A DNA stretch of 64,000 nucleotides from Candidatus Vallotiella sp. (ex Adelges kitamiensis) (GTDB taxonomy: Bacteria; Pseudomonadota; Gammaproteobacteria; Burkholderiales; Burkholderiaceae), in assembly GCF_020342435.1 (NCBI RefSeq), contig NZ_CP080504.1, positions 18,309 to 82,308 on the forward strand, in the 5' to 3' direction. The notes beneath the pieces are model-generated. The model was not told the DNA's origin. It searched no databases and was given only the letters and a program-made list of their open reading frames with translations. Position 1 is the first letter of the stretch, and every line of letters starts with the position of its first letter. Below, piece by piece: positions 11,355 to 21,514 of the stretch. The position numbers and the translations under genes are program-made.

Positions 11355-11365
11355 AGTGCGCAATT

Positions 11366-11731
11366 ATGGATAAAACTCAATCTCGCCTGCGCCGCGCTCG
11401 TCAAACGCATATTAAAATATCTAGACTACAGATTGCACGTTTAGCCGTGCACCGAACTAACCAGCATATTTATGCTCAGGTATTCTCGCCATGCGGTACA
11501 AAAGTGGTAGCTGGTGCATCAACTGTTGAGAGCGAAGCTCGCCGGCAGTTAGATGGTAAGTCAGGTAAAGGTGGTAATATTGCTGCAGCTCAGCTGATTG
11601 GCAAGCGCGTTGCCGAGAAAGCTAAAGCTGCCGGTATTGAATTTGTTGCCTTTGACCGTTCTGGCTTTCGCTATCATGGTCGTGTTAAAGCACTTGCTGA
11701 TGCCGCACGTGAAGCAGGGCTCAAGTTTTAG
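11366..11731 (+). CDS. rplR: 50S ribosomal protein L18
   Basis: L18 binds 5S rRNA together with L5 and L25. The 121 residues include the conserved [21 protein letters not shown] and the C-terminal [24 protein letters not shown]. It lies 11 bp after rplF and 14 bp before rpsE. Confidence 0.97.
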   Translation: MDKTQSRLRRARQTHIKISRLQIARLAVHRTNQHIYAQVFSPCGTKVVAGASTVESEARRQLDGKSGKGGNIAAAQLIGKRVAEKAKAAGIEFVAFDRSGFRYHGRVKALADAAREAGLKF

Positions 11732-11745
11732 AACGAGGATTTATC

Positions 11746-12264
11746 GTGGCAAAAATGCAAGCAAAGATTCAAGCAAGTGAACGTGATGACGGCCTGCGCG
11801 AAAAGATGATATCAGTCAATCGTGTAACTAAAGTTGTAAAAGGTGGCCGCATTCTTGGTTTTGCCGCACTAACAGTAGTAGGTGATGGTGATGGGCGGGT
11901 TGGTATGGGTAAAGGTAAAGCTAAAGAAGTACCAGTCGCTGTTCAAAAGGCAATGGAGCAAGCTCGCCGCAATATGTTTAAAGTTTCGCTAAAAAACGGC
12001 ACTCTTCAACATGAAGTAAATGGTAAGCACGGTGCATCACAGGTTTTACTTGCACCAGCTAAGCTGGGTGCAGGAGTAATTGCTGGCGGTCCAATGCGTG
12101 CGGTATTCGAAGTTATGGGTGTAACAAACGTCGTAGCCAAGAGCCATGGCTCAACGAATGCATATAACCTTGTTCGTGCCACACTTGATGGTTTAAGTCG
12201 TCAGTCAACTCCGAGTGAGATTGCAGCTAAACGAGGAAAAAGCATCGAAGAAATTTTATGTTAA
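11746..12264 (+). CDS. rpsE: 30S ribosomal protein S5, GTG start
   Basis: S5 takes part in decoding accuracy and mRNA unwinding at the entry channel. The GTG start gives (M)[19 protein letters not shown] and follows ACGAGGA. The 172 residues contain the double-stranded RNA-binding segment [17 protein letters not shown] and the conserved [14 protein letters not shown]. It is in standard order before rpmD. Confidence 0.97.
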   Translation: MAKMQAKIQASERDDGLREKMISVNRVTKVVKGGRILGFAALTVVGDGDGRVGMGKGKAKEVPVAVQKAMEQARRNMFKVSLKNGTLQHEVNGKHGASQVLLAPAKLGAGVIAGGPMRAVFEVMGVTNVVAKSHGSTNAYNLVRATLDGLSRQSTPSEIAAKRGKSIEEILC

Positions 12265-12279
12265 GACAAGATGGTTACT

Positions 12280-12462
12280 ATGTCTGAGAAAACTATTAAA
12301 GTCCGGCTTGTAAAAAGCCTGATTGGTACTCGTGATACGCATCGTTTAACAGTGCGCGGTCTCGGTTTGCGCCGCTTGAATTCAGTAAGCGAATTGCAAG
12401 ATACGCCGGCGGTTCGAGGCATGATTAATAAAGTCTCATACCTTATTAAGATCGTTGGTTAA
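12280..12462 (+). CDS. rpmD: 50S ribosomal protein L30
   Basis: L30 is a small large-subunit protein that is dispensable in some reduced genomes but kept here. I choose the ATG giving [17 protein letters not shown] (60 residues) over the in-frame ATG 9 bp upstream because it matches homologues. The [22 protein letters not shown] core is intact. Confidence 0.95.
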   Translation: MSEKTIKVRLVKSLIGTRDTHRLTVRGLGLRRLNSVSELQDTPAVRGMINKVSYLIKIVG

Positions 12463-12488
12463 ACTCTATACGAGCTTTAGAGGTAAAT

Positions 12489-12923
12489 ATGCAACTCAAT
12501 AATCTAAAGTCAGCCATGGGTTCTAGGCGCGAAAAACGTCGCGTTGGGCGTGGCATTGGGTCAGGTTTAGGTAAAACTGCAGGGCGCGGGCATAAAGGTC
12601 AAAAATCGCGTTCAGGTGGTTTTCATAAAGTAGGTTTTGAAGGCGGGCAGATGTCATTGCAACGCCGTTTGCCTAAACGTGGGTTTACATCATTAACAAA
12701 AAAATGTGCTTGTGAAATACATTTAGACGACCTAGAAAAATTAAAAGTTGAGGAAATTAATCTATCTGTCCTAAAGCAGAAAGACCTTGTAAGCACTTTT
12801 ACTAAAAAAGTAAAAATTATTGCAACCGGTAAAATTAAGCATAAAGTTGTAATTAAAGGGCTAAGTGCTACGAAAAGCGCTCGTACAGCAATTGAAGCTG
12901 TAGGCGGGCGATTCATTTTCTAA
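12489..12923 (+). CDS. rplO: 50S ribosomal protein L15
   Basis: L15 is a late assembly protein of the 50S subunit with a glycine- and arginine-rich N-terminal extension. The 144 residues begin [20 protein letters not shown] and include [17 protein letters not shown]. The C-terminal half is more divergent and lysine-rich than in free-living relatives, consistent with AT-driven drift. AGAGGTAA precedes the ATG. Confidence 0.96.
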   Translation: MQLNNLKSAMGSRREKRRVGRGIGSGLGKTAGRGHKGQKSRSGGFHKVGFEGGQMSLQRRLPKRGFTSLTKKCACEIHLDDLEKLKVEEINLSVLKQKDLVSTFTKKVKIIATGKIKHKVVIKGLSATKSARTAIEAVGGRFIF

Positions 12924-12971
12924 TTAAGTCTTTGTTTATAAAGTTATTTGGACTTGTTACGGAGAAGATTA

Positions 12972-14306
12972 TTGGTTAATAGTCCAATTTTTTCAAAGAC
13001 TAGATGCAATAAACCGCATTATAGTGATTTACGTCGACGATTAATTTTTCTACTTCTTACATTAATCGTCTACCGGATTGGTGCGCATATCCCAGTTCCG
13101 GGAATTGATTCTTGTCAGCTAGCTAAGCTGTTTCAAAATCAGTCCGGTAGTATTTTAGCCATGTTTAATATGTTCTCAGGTGGTGCACTATCACGATTCA
13201 CGATATTTGCACTGGGAATAATGCCGTATATTTCGGCATCAATTATTATACAGCTATTAGCGCTTGTATCCCCTAGATTAGAGACTCTTAAAAAAGAAGG
13301 GCATGCTGGTCAGCATAAGATTAATTGTTATACACGTTACTTCACAGTTGCATTAGCTACCCTTCAGGCTTTCAGTATCGCGCTGGCACTTGAAAATCAG
13401 CTAAATTTAGTGGTTGATCCGGGCATAATATTTCAGCTTACGACAGTAGTAACATTAGTAACTGGCACTATGTTTCTGATGTGGCTGGGCGAGCAGATTA
13501 CTGAGCGTGGCCTAGGTAATGGAATTTCGATTATTATCTTTAGCGGCATTGCTTCGGGATTGCCAAATGCGATTAATAGTTTATTTAAACTAGTAGATAC
13601 TGGGTCAATAAGCATTGTTTCAGCAATTATTATTATTGCGTTAATTTCTGCGGTTACATATTTAGTCGTTTTTATCGAACGAGGGCAACGCAAAATTCTT
13701 ATAAACTATGCAAAGCGTCAAGTTGGAAAAAAAATATATGGTAGTCAGTCATCACACTTGCCATTAAAACTAAATATGGCAGGTGTGATTCCACCTATTT
13801 TCGCATCCTCGATTATTTTACTACCTGCGACTATTGCTAATTGGGTGGGTACTAGCGCCAATATACATTGGCTTCATAAGATGATAGTAATATTAGAACC
13901 GGGGCAGCCGCTATACGTTATTTTGTACTCATTAGCTATTATTTTCTTTTGTTTTTTCTATACAGCATTAGTGTTTAATAGTAAAGAAACAGCAGATAAC
14001 CTAAAAAAAAGTGGTGCGTTTGTTCCAGGAGTGCGTCCAGGCGATCATACTTCGCGTTATATCGCTAAGATTCTTACTCGTCTAACTCTAGCTGGTGCAG
14101 CTTACATTGTGTTCGTTTCTCTTTTGCCTGAATTCCTAGTGCTACACTGGAATGTACCATTTTACTTTGGGGGTACTTCGTTATTAATTATTGTCGTTGT
14201 AACAATGGACTTTATGGCGCAAGTACAGTCGTATGTTATGTCTCAACAGTATGAATCGCTACTCAAGAAAGCTAACTTTAAGAGTAGCGGCCTTCCGATG
14301 CGTTAA
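12972..14306 (+). CDS. secY: Protein translocase subunit SecY, TTG start
   Basis: SecY is the channel of the Sec translocon in the inner membrane. The TTG at 12972 lies 6 bases after GGAGA and gives (M)VNSPIFSK, matching the usual MANSPSLAK start, so it is preferred over the ATG at 12948, which lacks a site. The 444 residues carry about ten membrane segments, starting with [21 protein letters not shown]. The [20 protein letters not shown] and [12 protein letters not shown] segments are intact. It is the last membrane gene of the spc operon, 11 bp before infA. Confidence 0.96.
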   Translation: MVNSPIFSKTRCNKPHYSDLRRRLIFLLLTLIVYRIGAHIPVPGIDSCQLAKLFQNQSGSILAMFNMFSGGALSRFTIFALGIMPYISASIIIQLLALVSPRLETLKKEGHAGQHKINCYTRYFTVALATLQAFSIALALENQLNLVVDPGIIFQLTTVVTLVTGTMFLMWLGEQITERGLGNGISIIIFSGIASGLPNAINSLFKLVDTGSISIVSAIIIIALISAVTYLVVFIERGQRKILINYAKRQVGKKIYGSQSSHLPLKLNMAGVIPPIFASSIILLPATIANWVGTSANIHWLHKMIVILEPGQPLYVILYSLAIIFFCFFYTALVFNSKETADNLKKSGAFVPGVRPGDHTSRYIAKILTRLTLAGAAYIVFVSLLPEFLVLHWNVPFYFGGTSLLIIVVVTMDFMAQVQSYVMSQQYESLLKKANFKSSGLPMR

Positions 14307-14317
14307 GCACAAGGAAT

Positions 14318-14536
14318 ATGACCAAAGACGATGTTATTCAGATGCAAGGTGAGGTTCTTGAAAACCTCCCTAATGCAACATTTCGGGTCAAACTCGAAAA
14401 TGGTCATGTTGTATTAGGGCATATCTCCGGAAAGATGCGTATGCACTACATTAGGATTCTTCCCGGCGATAGGGTAACGCTAGAATTGACGCCTTATGAT
14501 TTGTCTCGTGCACGGATTATATTTCGGGCGAAATAA
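14318..14536 (+). CDS. infA: Translation initiation factor IF-1
   Basis: IF-1 is a 72-residue OB-fold protein that occupies the A site during initiation. The sequence starts [20 protein letters not shown] and includes [20 protein letters not shown], all typical. Placement between secY and rpmJ is the Burkholderia arrangement. AAGGAAT precedes the ATG. Confidence 0.97.
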   Translation: MTKDDVIQMQGEVLENLPNATFRVKLENGHVVLGHISGKMRMHYIRILPGDRVTLELTPYDLSRARIIFRAK

Positions 14537-14564
14537 TTGAAGAAAAGGTAATAAAGGTAATATT

Positions 14565-14681
14565 ATGAAAGTGATGGCATCGGTTAAATGCGTTTGCCGT
14601 AATTGTAAGGTTATTAAACGTAAAGGCGTTGTACGTGTTATTTGTAGTTTAAATCCACGTCATAAGCAGCGCCAAGGTTAA
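14565..14681 (+). CDS. rpmJ: 50S ribosomal protein L36 (38 residues)
   Basis: L36 is the smallest ribosomal protein. The 38-residue reading frame begins [19 protein letters not shown] and ends with PRHKQRQG. The zinc ligands are visible as two cysteines in CRNC, a cysteine in VICS and the histidine of PRHKQ; one extra cysteine occurs at residue 9, where arginine is usual. AAAGGTAA precedes the ATG. It lies between infA and rpsM, as expected. Confidence 0.95.
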   Translation: MKVMASVKCVCRNCKVIKRKGVVRVICSLNPRHKQRQG

Positions 14682-14718
14682 GGCAGCTGCGCTTACGCTT
14701 TTCTGTTTGGGGAAAATA

Positions 14719-15084
14719 ATGGCTCGTATCGCAGGGGTAAATATCCCAGTTCATAAGCATACCGTGATTGGCTTACAGGCGATCCTCGGTATCGGTTTCT
14801 CGCGCGCACGGTTAATCTGTGCATTAGCTGGTGTCGATACTTCAAAGCGAGTTAAAGAACTAACCGACGCAGATTTTGAAAATCTGCGAGATGAAGTTGC
14901 GAAACTTATCGTCGAGGGCGATTTACGCCGTGAAGTGACGATGAACATTAAGCGCAAGATAGATATCGGATGTTATGAAGGTATTCGTCATCGCAAGGGT
15001 TTACCTATGCGTGGTCAGCGCACTCGCACGAATGCTCGTACTCGTAAAGGTCCACGTCGGGCAGCTCAAGCGCTGAAGAAGTAA
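14719..15084 (+). CDS. rpsM: 30S ribosomal protein S13
   Basis: S13 contacts P-site tRNA and the large subunit. The start giving [10 protein letters not shown] follows GGGGAAAATA; the upstream in-frame start at 14707 adds only MGKI. The 121 residues include the helix-two-turn-helix segment and the conserved basic tail [20 protein letters not shown]. It is the first gene of the alpha operon. Confidence 0.97.
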   Translation: MARIAGVNIPVHKHTVIGLQAILGIGFSRARLICALAGVDTSKRVKELTDADFENLRDEVAKLIVEGDLRREVTMNIKRKIDIGCYEGIRHRKGLPMRGQRTRTNARTRKGPRRAAQALKK

Positions 15085-15117
15085 GCGGAACTGATAGTTA
15101 TAGTATAGGAAAACTTA

Positions 15118-15522
15118 ATGGCTAAAGCTTCGAATAGCAGCGCAGCGCAACGCGTTCGCAAGAAGGTCAAAAAAAGTATTGCTGAAGGCATAGTACACGT
15201 CCATGCGTCATTTAATAACACAATTATTACGATTACAGATCGTCAGGGTAACACGCTAGCGTGGGCGACATCTGGTGGTCAGGGGTTTAAGGGTTCTCGA
15301 AAGTCAACTCCATTTGCTGCACAGGTTGCCGCCGAGGCAGCTGGGCGTGTTGCGATGGAGTATGGTGTAAAAAATCTTGAAGTACGGATTAAAGGTCCTG
15401 GCCCGGGTCGCGAATCGGCGGTCCGCGCGCTTCATGGTCTTGGTATTAAAATAACAACTATTTCTGACGAGACGCCCGTACCACATAATGGATGCCGCCC
15501 GCCGAAACGCCGACGTATTTAA
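15118..15522 (+). CDS. rpsK: 30S ribosomal protein S11
   Basis: S11 lies on the platform and contacts mRNA near the E site. The 134 residues include [19 protein letters not shown] and the conserved C-terminus [18 protein letters not shown]. The order rpsM-rpsK-rpsD-rpoA-rplQ is canonical. A 147-bp gap separates it from rpsD. Confidence 0.98.
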   Translation: MAKASNSSAAQRVRKKVKKSIAEGIVHVHASFNNTIITITDRQGNTLAWATSGGQGFKGSRKSTPFAAQVAAEAAGRVAMEYGVKNLEVRIKGPGPGRESAVRALHGLGIKITTISDETPVPHNGCRPPKRRRI

Positions 15523-15669
15523 GAACATAAGCTTATTGGAGGCTCTCTGTTGCATATAACAAGCAGCCCTCCTTGAATAAGGTACTAACTAAATCTACCA
15601 TTTGGCTTAAAAGTGCAATCTAGCGTAGATTAATTAGATCTGCGCGAATTAATGTTAAGGAATTGCAAA

Positions 15670-16293
15670 GTGGCACGCTATACCGGTCCAAAAGAAAAAC
15701 TGTCTCGCCGTGAAGGTACTGATCTCTTCTTGAAGAGTGCGCGTCGCTCGCATACTGATAAATGCAAGAGCGATAGTAAGCCAGGGCAACATGGTCGTAC
15801 TTCAGGTGCGCGCACATCTGACTATGGTTTTCAATTACGTGAAAAACAAAAAGTAAAACGGATCTATGGTGTGCTTGAGCGTCAGTTTCGGCGTTACTTT
15901 TCCGAAGCTGATCGTCGCAAAGGCAATACTGGAGAAACGTTATTACAACTTCTTGAGTCACGCTTAGACACGGTTGTATATAGAATGGGGTTTGGTTCGA
16001 CACGCGCTGAAGCGCGTCAGCTAGTTAGCCATAAAACAATCCTTGTGAATGGTAAAGTAGCGAACATTCCATCATTCCGGGTAAAAGCTGGCGATGTACT
16101 TACTATACGCGAGCTGGCAAAGAAGCAGACGCGAATTCAGGAAGCGTTGTCGCTAGCTGAGCAAAATGGTTTTCCAAGCTGGGTGTCGATAGACTCAAAG
16201 AAATTTGAAGGCGCTTTTAAGCAGGTGCCCGAGCGTAGCGATATTGCCGGCGATATAAATGAAAGCTTGATCGTCGAATTGTATTCACGCTAA
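15670..16293 (+). CDS. rpsD: 30S ribosomal protein S4, GTG start
   Basis: S4 nucleates assembly of the 30S body and represses the alpha operon in many bacteria. The GTG at 15670 follows AAGGAATTGCAAA and gives (M)[19 protein letters not shown], the normal start, giving 207 residues. The S4 RNA-binding domain ([21 protein letters not shown]) and the C-terminal SLIVELYSR are intact. Confidence 0.97.
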   Translation: MARYTGPKEKLSRREGTDLFLKSARRSHTDKCKSDSKPGQHGRTSGARTSDYGFQLREKQKVKRIYGVLERQFRRYFSEADRRKGNTGETLLQLLESRLDTVVYRMGFGSTRAEARQLVSHKTILVNGKVANIPSFRVKAGDVLTIRELAKKQTRIQEALSLAEQNGFPSWVSIDSKKFEGAFKQVPERSDIAGDINESLIVELYSR

Positions 16294-16417
16294 TCGTATT
16301 GATAGTAGCATTACTTATTTTCGCCTGTACATACAGGTGTTTAGCTATGTATCTTCAGGTTGTCACTCAGTCAGCCTTATCGGTGTAACGAGCCGAGGGT
16401 ATTGAAAAGAAAAACCT

Positions 16418-17395
16418 ATGCAAACCAGTTTGTTGAAACCTAAAATTATTGCGGTAAATTCGCTTGGTGATAACCATGCAAAAGTGGTTATGGAACCATT
16501 TGAACGCGGTTATGGTCATACTTTGGGGAATGCGCTACGGCGTGTTTTATTGTCATCAATGATTGGTTATGCGCCGACCGAGGTAATGATTTCTGGGGTC
16601 GTTCATGAGTATTCAACTCTTGATGGTATTCAAGAGGATGTAATCAACTTACTATTGAATCTTAAGGGTGTAGTATTTAAGCTTTATAATCGATCTGAAA
16701 TTACAGTTACATTGCGCAAAGCATGTGAAGGTGTAGTAATTGCTGGTGATATCGATATTCCTCATGATTGCGAGATCATTAATCCGGGACACGTTATTGC
16801 TCATCTATCAAAAGGTGGTAACCTTGATATGCAAATCAAGGTTGAGAAAGGGCGGGGCTATATGCCGGGTAATGTGCGCCACTATAGCGACGAAAGCTCT
16901 AAGGTTATCGGGTGTATTATTCTTGACGCATCATTCTCGCCAGTTCATCGAGTTAGCTACGCAGTTGAGAGTGCACGTGTCGAGCAGCGTACAGACCTAG
17001 ATAGGCTTGTAATTAATATTGAGACTAATGGCATAATTTCGCCAGAGGAAGCGATTCGTCAATCAGCTCGAATCCTAGTTGAACAATTATCTGTGTTTGC
17101 GGCGCTTGAAGGAACCGAAGCAGTAGCTGAAACACCTTTACGCGTACCACAGATTAATCCAATGCTTCTGCGGCTGGTTGACGATCTCGAGCTAACAGTC
17201 CGATCTGCAAACTGTCTGAAAGCCGAGCATATATACTATATTGGCGATCTAATCCAGCGCACCGAGAATGAGCTATTAAAAACGCCGAATCTAGGCCGTA
17301 AGTCGTTAAATGAGATTAAGGAAGTTCTGGCTTCGCGGGGTTTGATGCTCGGCATGAGACTAGAAAATTGGCCGCCAGCAGGCCTTGATAAGTAA
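16418..17395 (+). CDS. rpoA: RNA polymerase alpha subunit
   Basis: The alpha subunit forms the dimer that scaffolds RNA polymerase and reads upstream promoter elements and activators through its C-terminal domain. The 325 residues have the N-terminal assembly domain ([20 protein letters not shown] near residue 29) and the alpha-CTD with the conserved [21 protein letters not shown] helix-hairpin-helix. Full length and intact. It lies between rpsD and rplQ in the alpha operon. Confidence 0.98.
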   Translation: MQTSLLKPKIIAVNSLGDNHAKVVMEPFERGYGHTLGNALRRVLLSSMIGYAPTEVMISGVVHEYSTLDGIQEDVINLLLNLKGVVFKLYNRSEITVTLRKACEGVVIAGDIDIPHDCEIINPGHVIAHLSKGGNLDMQIKVEKGRGYMPGNVRHYSDESSKVIGCIILDASFSPVHRVSYAVESARVEQRTDLDRLVINIETNGIISPEEAIRQSARILVEQLSVFAALEGTEAVAETPLRVPQINPMLLRLVDDLELTVRSANCLKAEHIYYIGDLIQRTENELLKTPNLGRKSLNEIKEVLASRGLMLGMRLENWPPAGLDK

Positions 17396-17418
17396 TCGAC
17401 GGTTATTGCTGCGCATTC

Positions 17419-17441
17419 TTATAAGTTGTGCCAACTTATAA
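17419..17441 (+). repeat. Perfect 10-bp inverted repeat between rpoA and rplQ
   Basis: TTATAAGTTG (17419-17428) is followed by a 3-base spacer and its exact complement (17432-17441). The hairpin is AT-rich with no T-run. It lies 24 bp after the rpoA stop and could act as an RNA processing or attenuation site; its role is inferred. Confidence 0.5.
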
Positions 17442-17504
17442 ACATATTTTACATTGAGTTACATAATAAAAAACTAATCAAAACTCTAAATCAAGGAAAT
17501 TGAA

Positions 17505-17900
17505 ATGCGTCACCGTCACGGTTTTCGGAAATTAAACCGCACAAGCAGCCATCGCCTAGCAATGCTCCGTAATATGTCGAACTCATTAATTGAGCACGAA
17601 TCTATTAAAACAGCTTTACCTAAAGCAAAAGAGCTTCGAAGAGTTATTGAACCACTAATTACGTTAGGTAAAAAATCTTCCATTGCAAATCGCCGACTTG
17701 CCTTTGCGCGGTTGCGTGATGACAAGTCGGTATCAAAGTTGTTTGAAGTGCTGGGGCCGCGTTATATAACACGCTCGGGTGGTTATCTTCGGATTCTTAA
17801 GTTTGGCTTCCGAATTGGTGACAATGCACCGATGGCGCTAGTTGAGTTAGTAGATCGACCGCTTGTTGAGAAAGCAGAAAAAGCGGCAGAGAGAGAATAA
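17505..17900 (+). CDS. rplQ: 50S ribosomal protein L17
   Basis: L17 is a large-subunit protein near the exit tunnel. The 131 residues begin [20 protein letters not shown] and include [20 protein letters not shown]. It is the last gene of the alpha operon and is followed by a clear hairpin. AAGGAAAT precedes the ATG. Confidence 0.97.
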   Translation: MRHRHGFRKLNRTSSHRLAMLRNMSNSLIEHESIKTALPKAKELRRVIEPLITLGKKSSIANRRLAFARLRDDKSVSKLFEVLGPRYITRSGGYLRILKFGFRIGDNAPMALVELVDRPLVEKAEKAAERE

Positions 17901-17911
17901 GCGCTGCATTA

Positions 17912-17944
17912 AAGAATAAGCCAAGCTGAGCTTAGCTTATTCTT
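17912..17944 (+). terminator. Strong hairpin after rplQ
   Basis: AAGAATAAGC (17912-17921) pairs perfectly with GCTTATTCTT (17935-17944), and the inner AAGC/GCTT can extend the stem. It lies 11 bp after the rplQ stop, at the end of the ribosomal cluster, and is the likely end of the alpha-operon transcript although the following T-run is short. Confidence 0.65.
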
Positions 17945-18095
17945 CCACTATATAGTGTTTATCTAGAGATAAATCTGAAACCCAGGTATGATTAAGCTTG
18001 AGCATAAGTTCATATATTAAAGCAAAATAAAAGTATTGAGTATCGAAGTATTTAGCAGGCTTGCGCATTATTATTTAATAATGCCGGAGAAACAT

Positions 18096-18428
18096 ATGTT
18101 ATCGACTCTAATTTTAATGTTTACAACATTGCCCGATGCTCATTCTGCTGAAACTCTTTCCCGCGCTGCACTAGATGCTAGGTTAGCCGCCTGTGCCTCC
18201 CAACTTTCGCCGTCACATTCGATCTATCACTGGCAAGGAGAGCTAAAACATACTAATGAAGTACCCCTCTTATTTAAGACGACAGTAGAACGCGCATTTG
18301 AGTTGGAAAAATTTATTGTTGAAAATCATCCTTATCAAACACCAGAAATTTTGTCTTGGTCTGCTACATCATCGCCTGCTTATTCATTCTGGGTTAACAC
18401 GGAGACATTGCGCCCGACTAATGTATAG
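18096..18428 (+). CDS. cutA: Divalent-cation tolerance protein CutA
   Basis: CutA proteins are small trimeric proteins of the ferredoxin-like fold, linked to metal tolerance in E. coli; their true function is unclear. The ATG at 18096 follows GGAG at 7 bases and gives MLSTLILMFTTLPD (110 residues), the family start; an earlier TTG-initiated frame at 18036 is not supported. The conserved IYHWQGEL, LLFKTT and HPYQTPEILSW motifs are present. It follows rplQ as in Burkholderia, but the dsbD and hemB genes expected next are missing. Confidence 0.9.
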   Translation: MLSTLILMFTTLPDAHSAETLSRAALDARLAACASQLSPSHSIYHWQGELKHTNEVPLLFKTTVERAFELEKFIVENHPYQTPEILSWSATSSPAYSFWVNTETLRPTNV

Positions 18429-18625
18429 TTTTAAGATTTTAGTTAACTGTGCTGCGTAATTGGTCTTGAATTTTCTTTACAGGCTAAGCAGTAAAAAAAC
18501 AGCTTAATCACAATACACAATTAGCTCTTATAATCTAATTATAGAAGATGCAATAAATATAAAAATTGATATTTAGCATTTTTATAAATTACTTTATTAA
18601 GTATTTGTTTGCTTTTAAGATAAAA

Positions 18626-19249
18626 TTAGGCGCCTACTAGCCAGTATTTTAAGAGTGCATGGGCCTGGCTCAAGCCGATCTTCGTAAGAGCCGAGAATAG
18701 CTGTATCGTAATTTTGCTTTGTAAACCAGAGGTTTTGTAAAAAAAAACAGATTTCTGCGCAGTACGCAATGCGTTTATACTGTCATTTTTCGACAGTTTA
18801 TCACATTTAGTTAACAATATATGGATTGGACGTGTAGTCGTGCTAAACCACTCAATCATATGCCGGTCTAATTCCGTAAATGGCCGCCGAGAATCCATTA
18901 CGAGAATCAGGCCGCGGATTTGGGGGCGTGTTATCAGATAGGTACTCAGTAATGCTTTCCAATATATCTTCGTTGCGTTAGGAACTTTAGCGTAACCATA
19001 TCCGGGTAAATCTACAAGATATCCTACAGGCGTTCTCGCTGGCCCAATCGAGAAGTAATTAATATGTTGTGTACGTCCAGGTGTTCTGCTTGAGAACGCA
19101 AGCCGCTTATAGTTACATAACACATTAATCGCAGTAGATTTACCAGTGTTAGAACGGCCAGCAAATGCTACCTCTGATTGTATGGTTTTGGGTAAATCTC
19201 GTAGATGATTGACGGTCGTGAAAAAATGAGATTGATGCAAAAAGGACAT
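18626..19249 (-). CDS. engB: Ribosome biogenesis GTPase EngB/YihA
   Basis: EngB (YsxC/YihA) is an essential GTPase in 50S subunit assembly. I start at [20 protein letters not shown] (207 residues), matching homologues; an in-frame ATG six codons upstream is possible. Motifs are intact: G1 GRSNTGKS near residue 31, the switch region [13 protein letters not shown]3 DLPGYGYA and G4 TKCDK. It is convergent with cutA. In Burkholderia the order is cutA-dsbD-hemB-engB, so two genes have been deleted between them. Confidence 0.94.
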   Translation of the reverse strand: MSFLHQSHFFTTVNHLRDLPKTIQSEVAFAGRSNTGKSTAINVLCNYKRLAFSSRTPGRTQHINYFSIGPARTPVGYLVDLPGYGYAKVPNATKIYWKALLSTYLITRPQIRGLILVMDSRRPFTELDRHMIEWFSTTTRPIHILLTKCDKLSKNDSINALRTAQKSVFFYKTSGLQSKITIQLFSALTKIGLSQAHALLKYWLVGA

Positions 19250-19651
19250 GAAATTAGAGGAAACCAATAAAGCGGCGCAATATCGGGATAGCGGGTAAGT
19301 GATAATCCGAAGGCTGACATTATCGAAACAAAGTGTTTTTGCACGCTACGTAAATTACTGGCTATGCAAGTGCGTGTTTATAGTAAGCAGGCAATATAGA
19401 TATAAGAACCTGGAAGAAATCCGTGTATTAATACTAATTCTATGTGTAGCCATTAAAAATGTTGCCTAGCATGCTAGGATTATGTCTAGGGCATTAATTA
19501 GGTTCTATAATCTCTGATATGAGTTTCTTATTATCTGCCTTACATAGTAACAACAAACTATAATTGGTGCTAGTTCATATTATACCTTTCTAAGGTGGCT
19601 TGTTTTTTATTATATTATACGTAAGACAAATATCGCATGCACGTATTGTAG
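19250..19651. other. Gap between engB and lysA
   Basis: About 400 bp of AT-rich sequence with stops in all frames. In Burkholderia cytochrome c and cytochrome c assembly genes lie in this interval; I could not recognise any piece of them. Confidence 0.5.
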
Positions 19652-20926
19652 TTATTTTATACCGTCAGGCGGCAATGCAAATTCTCCATCTGTCAACTGC
19701 GCGAGCGTTTCGCGTCGACGGGCCACATGTACTCGATCGCCATCTACAAGTAGTTCAGCAGCTCGGGGTCGACTATTATAATTTGAACTTATAGCGAACC
19801 CATATGCACCAGCTGACCGTATTGCAAGAAGATCTCCGGCCTCTAGAACAAGCGGGCGATCGCGAGCTAACCAGTCCCCGCTTTCACATACTGGACCGAC
19901 AATATCGTAGGTCACTAGCGGCTGGTCATTGCGTGGCATAACTGCGTCGACGGCGTGGTATGCATCGTACATAGCGGGGCGGACGAGATCATTCATTGCT
20001 GCATCGACGATCGCGAAATTTTTGGCAGCGCCCGGTTTTAAATATTCGACGCGGGTTAGTAAGATCCCTGCATTACCGACTAGCGAACGGCCAGGTTCGA
20101 ACCAAATCTCACGATGACCGTGTCCACGTCGATCGAAATAGTCTAGTATTGTTTTTACAAATGTGCCGATGTCTGGAGGTATTTCGTTATCGTAGCGAAT
20201 GCCTAGACCGCCACCAACATCAATATGGTGGATTAGTACACCGTCCGATTCAATTTGAACGACTAACTCAAGTATCTTCTCAAGAGCATTGAGGTAAGGC
20301 GAAATTTCGGTAATTTGAGAGCCGATATGGCAATCAATACCAGTAATACGCAAATATTTCATGTCTAGCGCCGCACGATACGCTGCGCGCGCATCATCGA
20401 ATGCAATACCAAACTTGGTCTCTTTTAAGCCTGTTGAAATATACTGATGAGTTTTCGCATCAACATCGGGGTTTACTCGTAGCGATATCGGTGCGATCTG
20501 TCCAGATTCACCAGCAACCTGGTTTAGTTGCGCTAATTCAGCCAGCGACTCGACATTAAAGCAACGCCCACCTATATCTAATGTACTGCGCATCTCGGCG
20601 GCACTCTTGCCGACGCCAGAAAATACTACGTCGCTTGGTTTTCCACCTGCGGCAAGCACACGAGCGAGTTCACCGCCAGAAACGATATCAAATCCGGCGC
20701 CTAAGCGTGCAAACACGCTCAAGACCGCAAGATTGCTATTAGCTTTAACTGCAAAATAAATCTTTGCGCGATGTCCAATACAGGCATCTGCATACGACTG
20801 GTATGCATCTGTCAGCGCAGCCCGTGAATAAATATAGAGCGGTGTACCATATTGTTCAGCAAGCACACGAGCGGGCACGCGTTCGGCATGTAGTTGATCG
20901 TCAAGATAAGTGAAAGCATTGATCAT
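19652..20926 (-). CDS. lysA: Diaminopimelate decarboxylase
   Basis: LysA removes carbon dioxide from meso-diaminopimelate to give L-lysine, a PLP-dependent cytoplasmic reaction. The 424 residues are full length. The PLP lysine lies in YFAVKANSN near residue 61, the glycine loop is HIDVGGGLG, the substrate and PLP contacts are in EPGRSLVGNAG, and the catalytic cysteine is in GPVCESGD. The start MINAFTYLDDQLHAE matches the family. Its retention alongside murA and mrcA means the organism can probably make lysine as well as diaminopimelate for peptidoglycan. Confidence 0.96.
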   Translation of the reverse strand: MINAFTYLDDQLHAERVPARVLAEQYGTPLYIYSRAALTDAYQSYADACIGHRAKIYFAVKANSNLAVLSVFARLGAGFDIVSGGELARVLAAGGKPSDVVFSGVGKSAAEMRSTLDIGGRCFNVESLAELAQLNQVAGESGQIAPISLRVNPDVDAKTHQYISTGLKETKFGIAFDDARAAYRAALDMKYLRITGIDCHIGSQITEISPYLNALEKILELVVQIESDGVLIHHIDVGGGLGIRYDNEIPPDIGTFVKTILDYFDRRGHGHREIWFEPGRSLVGNAGILLTRVEYLKPGAAKNFAIVDAAMNDLVRPAMYDAYHAVDAVMPRNDQPLVTYDIVGPVCESGDWLARDRPLVLEAGDLLAIRSAGAYGFAISSNYNSRPRAAELLVDGDRVHVARRRETLAQLTDGEFALPPDGIK

Positions 20927-21514
20927 AATAAATCAATTTTGAGTAGATCGTAGAATAGCGGTGGATGACATCGTATATTCGTGTATGCCGCTCCTGGCAG
21001 ACGACGTAGTAGCACGGGGACACAGGTATGTGATGAATCCATCTACTAATAAGGTAGACAGTGAAATAGTTACTCCATGGGCGGGAATTCTATAAGATAC
21101 TACAATAGCGTGCGCATGCAGTACTACCGAAATGTTTAATGAACCTAAGGCTACGCGCATGACAGACCTTGTCTAATCTAGCTATCAGAGTTTAGCAGAC
21201 GAATTCTCACCATTTAGTGCTAAGCTAAATAGGTGCTGTATAGATAGTAATCATAGGTGGAACTGATGAGTTGAGTATCGATATCAGAGATAAATTCGGA
21301 AAAACTTATTGATGCTTTAGTTTGAAGTAATGCACTCATCATAGTAAGCTCGCCGATACTAAAGCACAAAAATTACTTTAAGTATGTTAGCAGCGTATGA
21401 TACGGTACTTGCACATTAACTATTACAGATGTTTTTTTAGGTATTATCTTCAGTGATATTGTCAAATCTAGGTCGGTCTCAAATTAGCGTATTACTATAG
21501 TGCGCGTGTGCCCC
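20927..21514. other. Gap between lysA and mrcA
   Basis: In Burkholderia a small lipoprotein gene and cyaY (frataxin) lie here. A 75-residue open frame at 20933-21160 on the minus strand has no lipobox or other recognisable feature, and I could not see a convincing cyaY remnant. Confidence 0.45.

Noticed and set aside
20933..21160. 75-residue minus-strand frame upstream of lysA, possible small lipoprotein
   Set aside because: It lies where Burkholderia has a small lipoprotein gene, but no lipobox or typical signal peptide is present.
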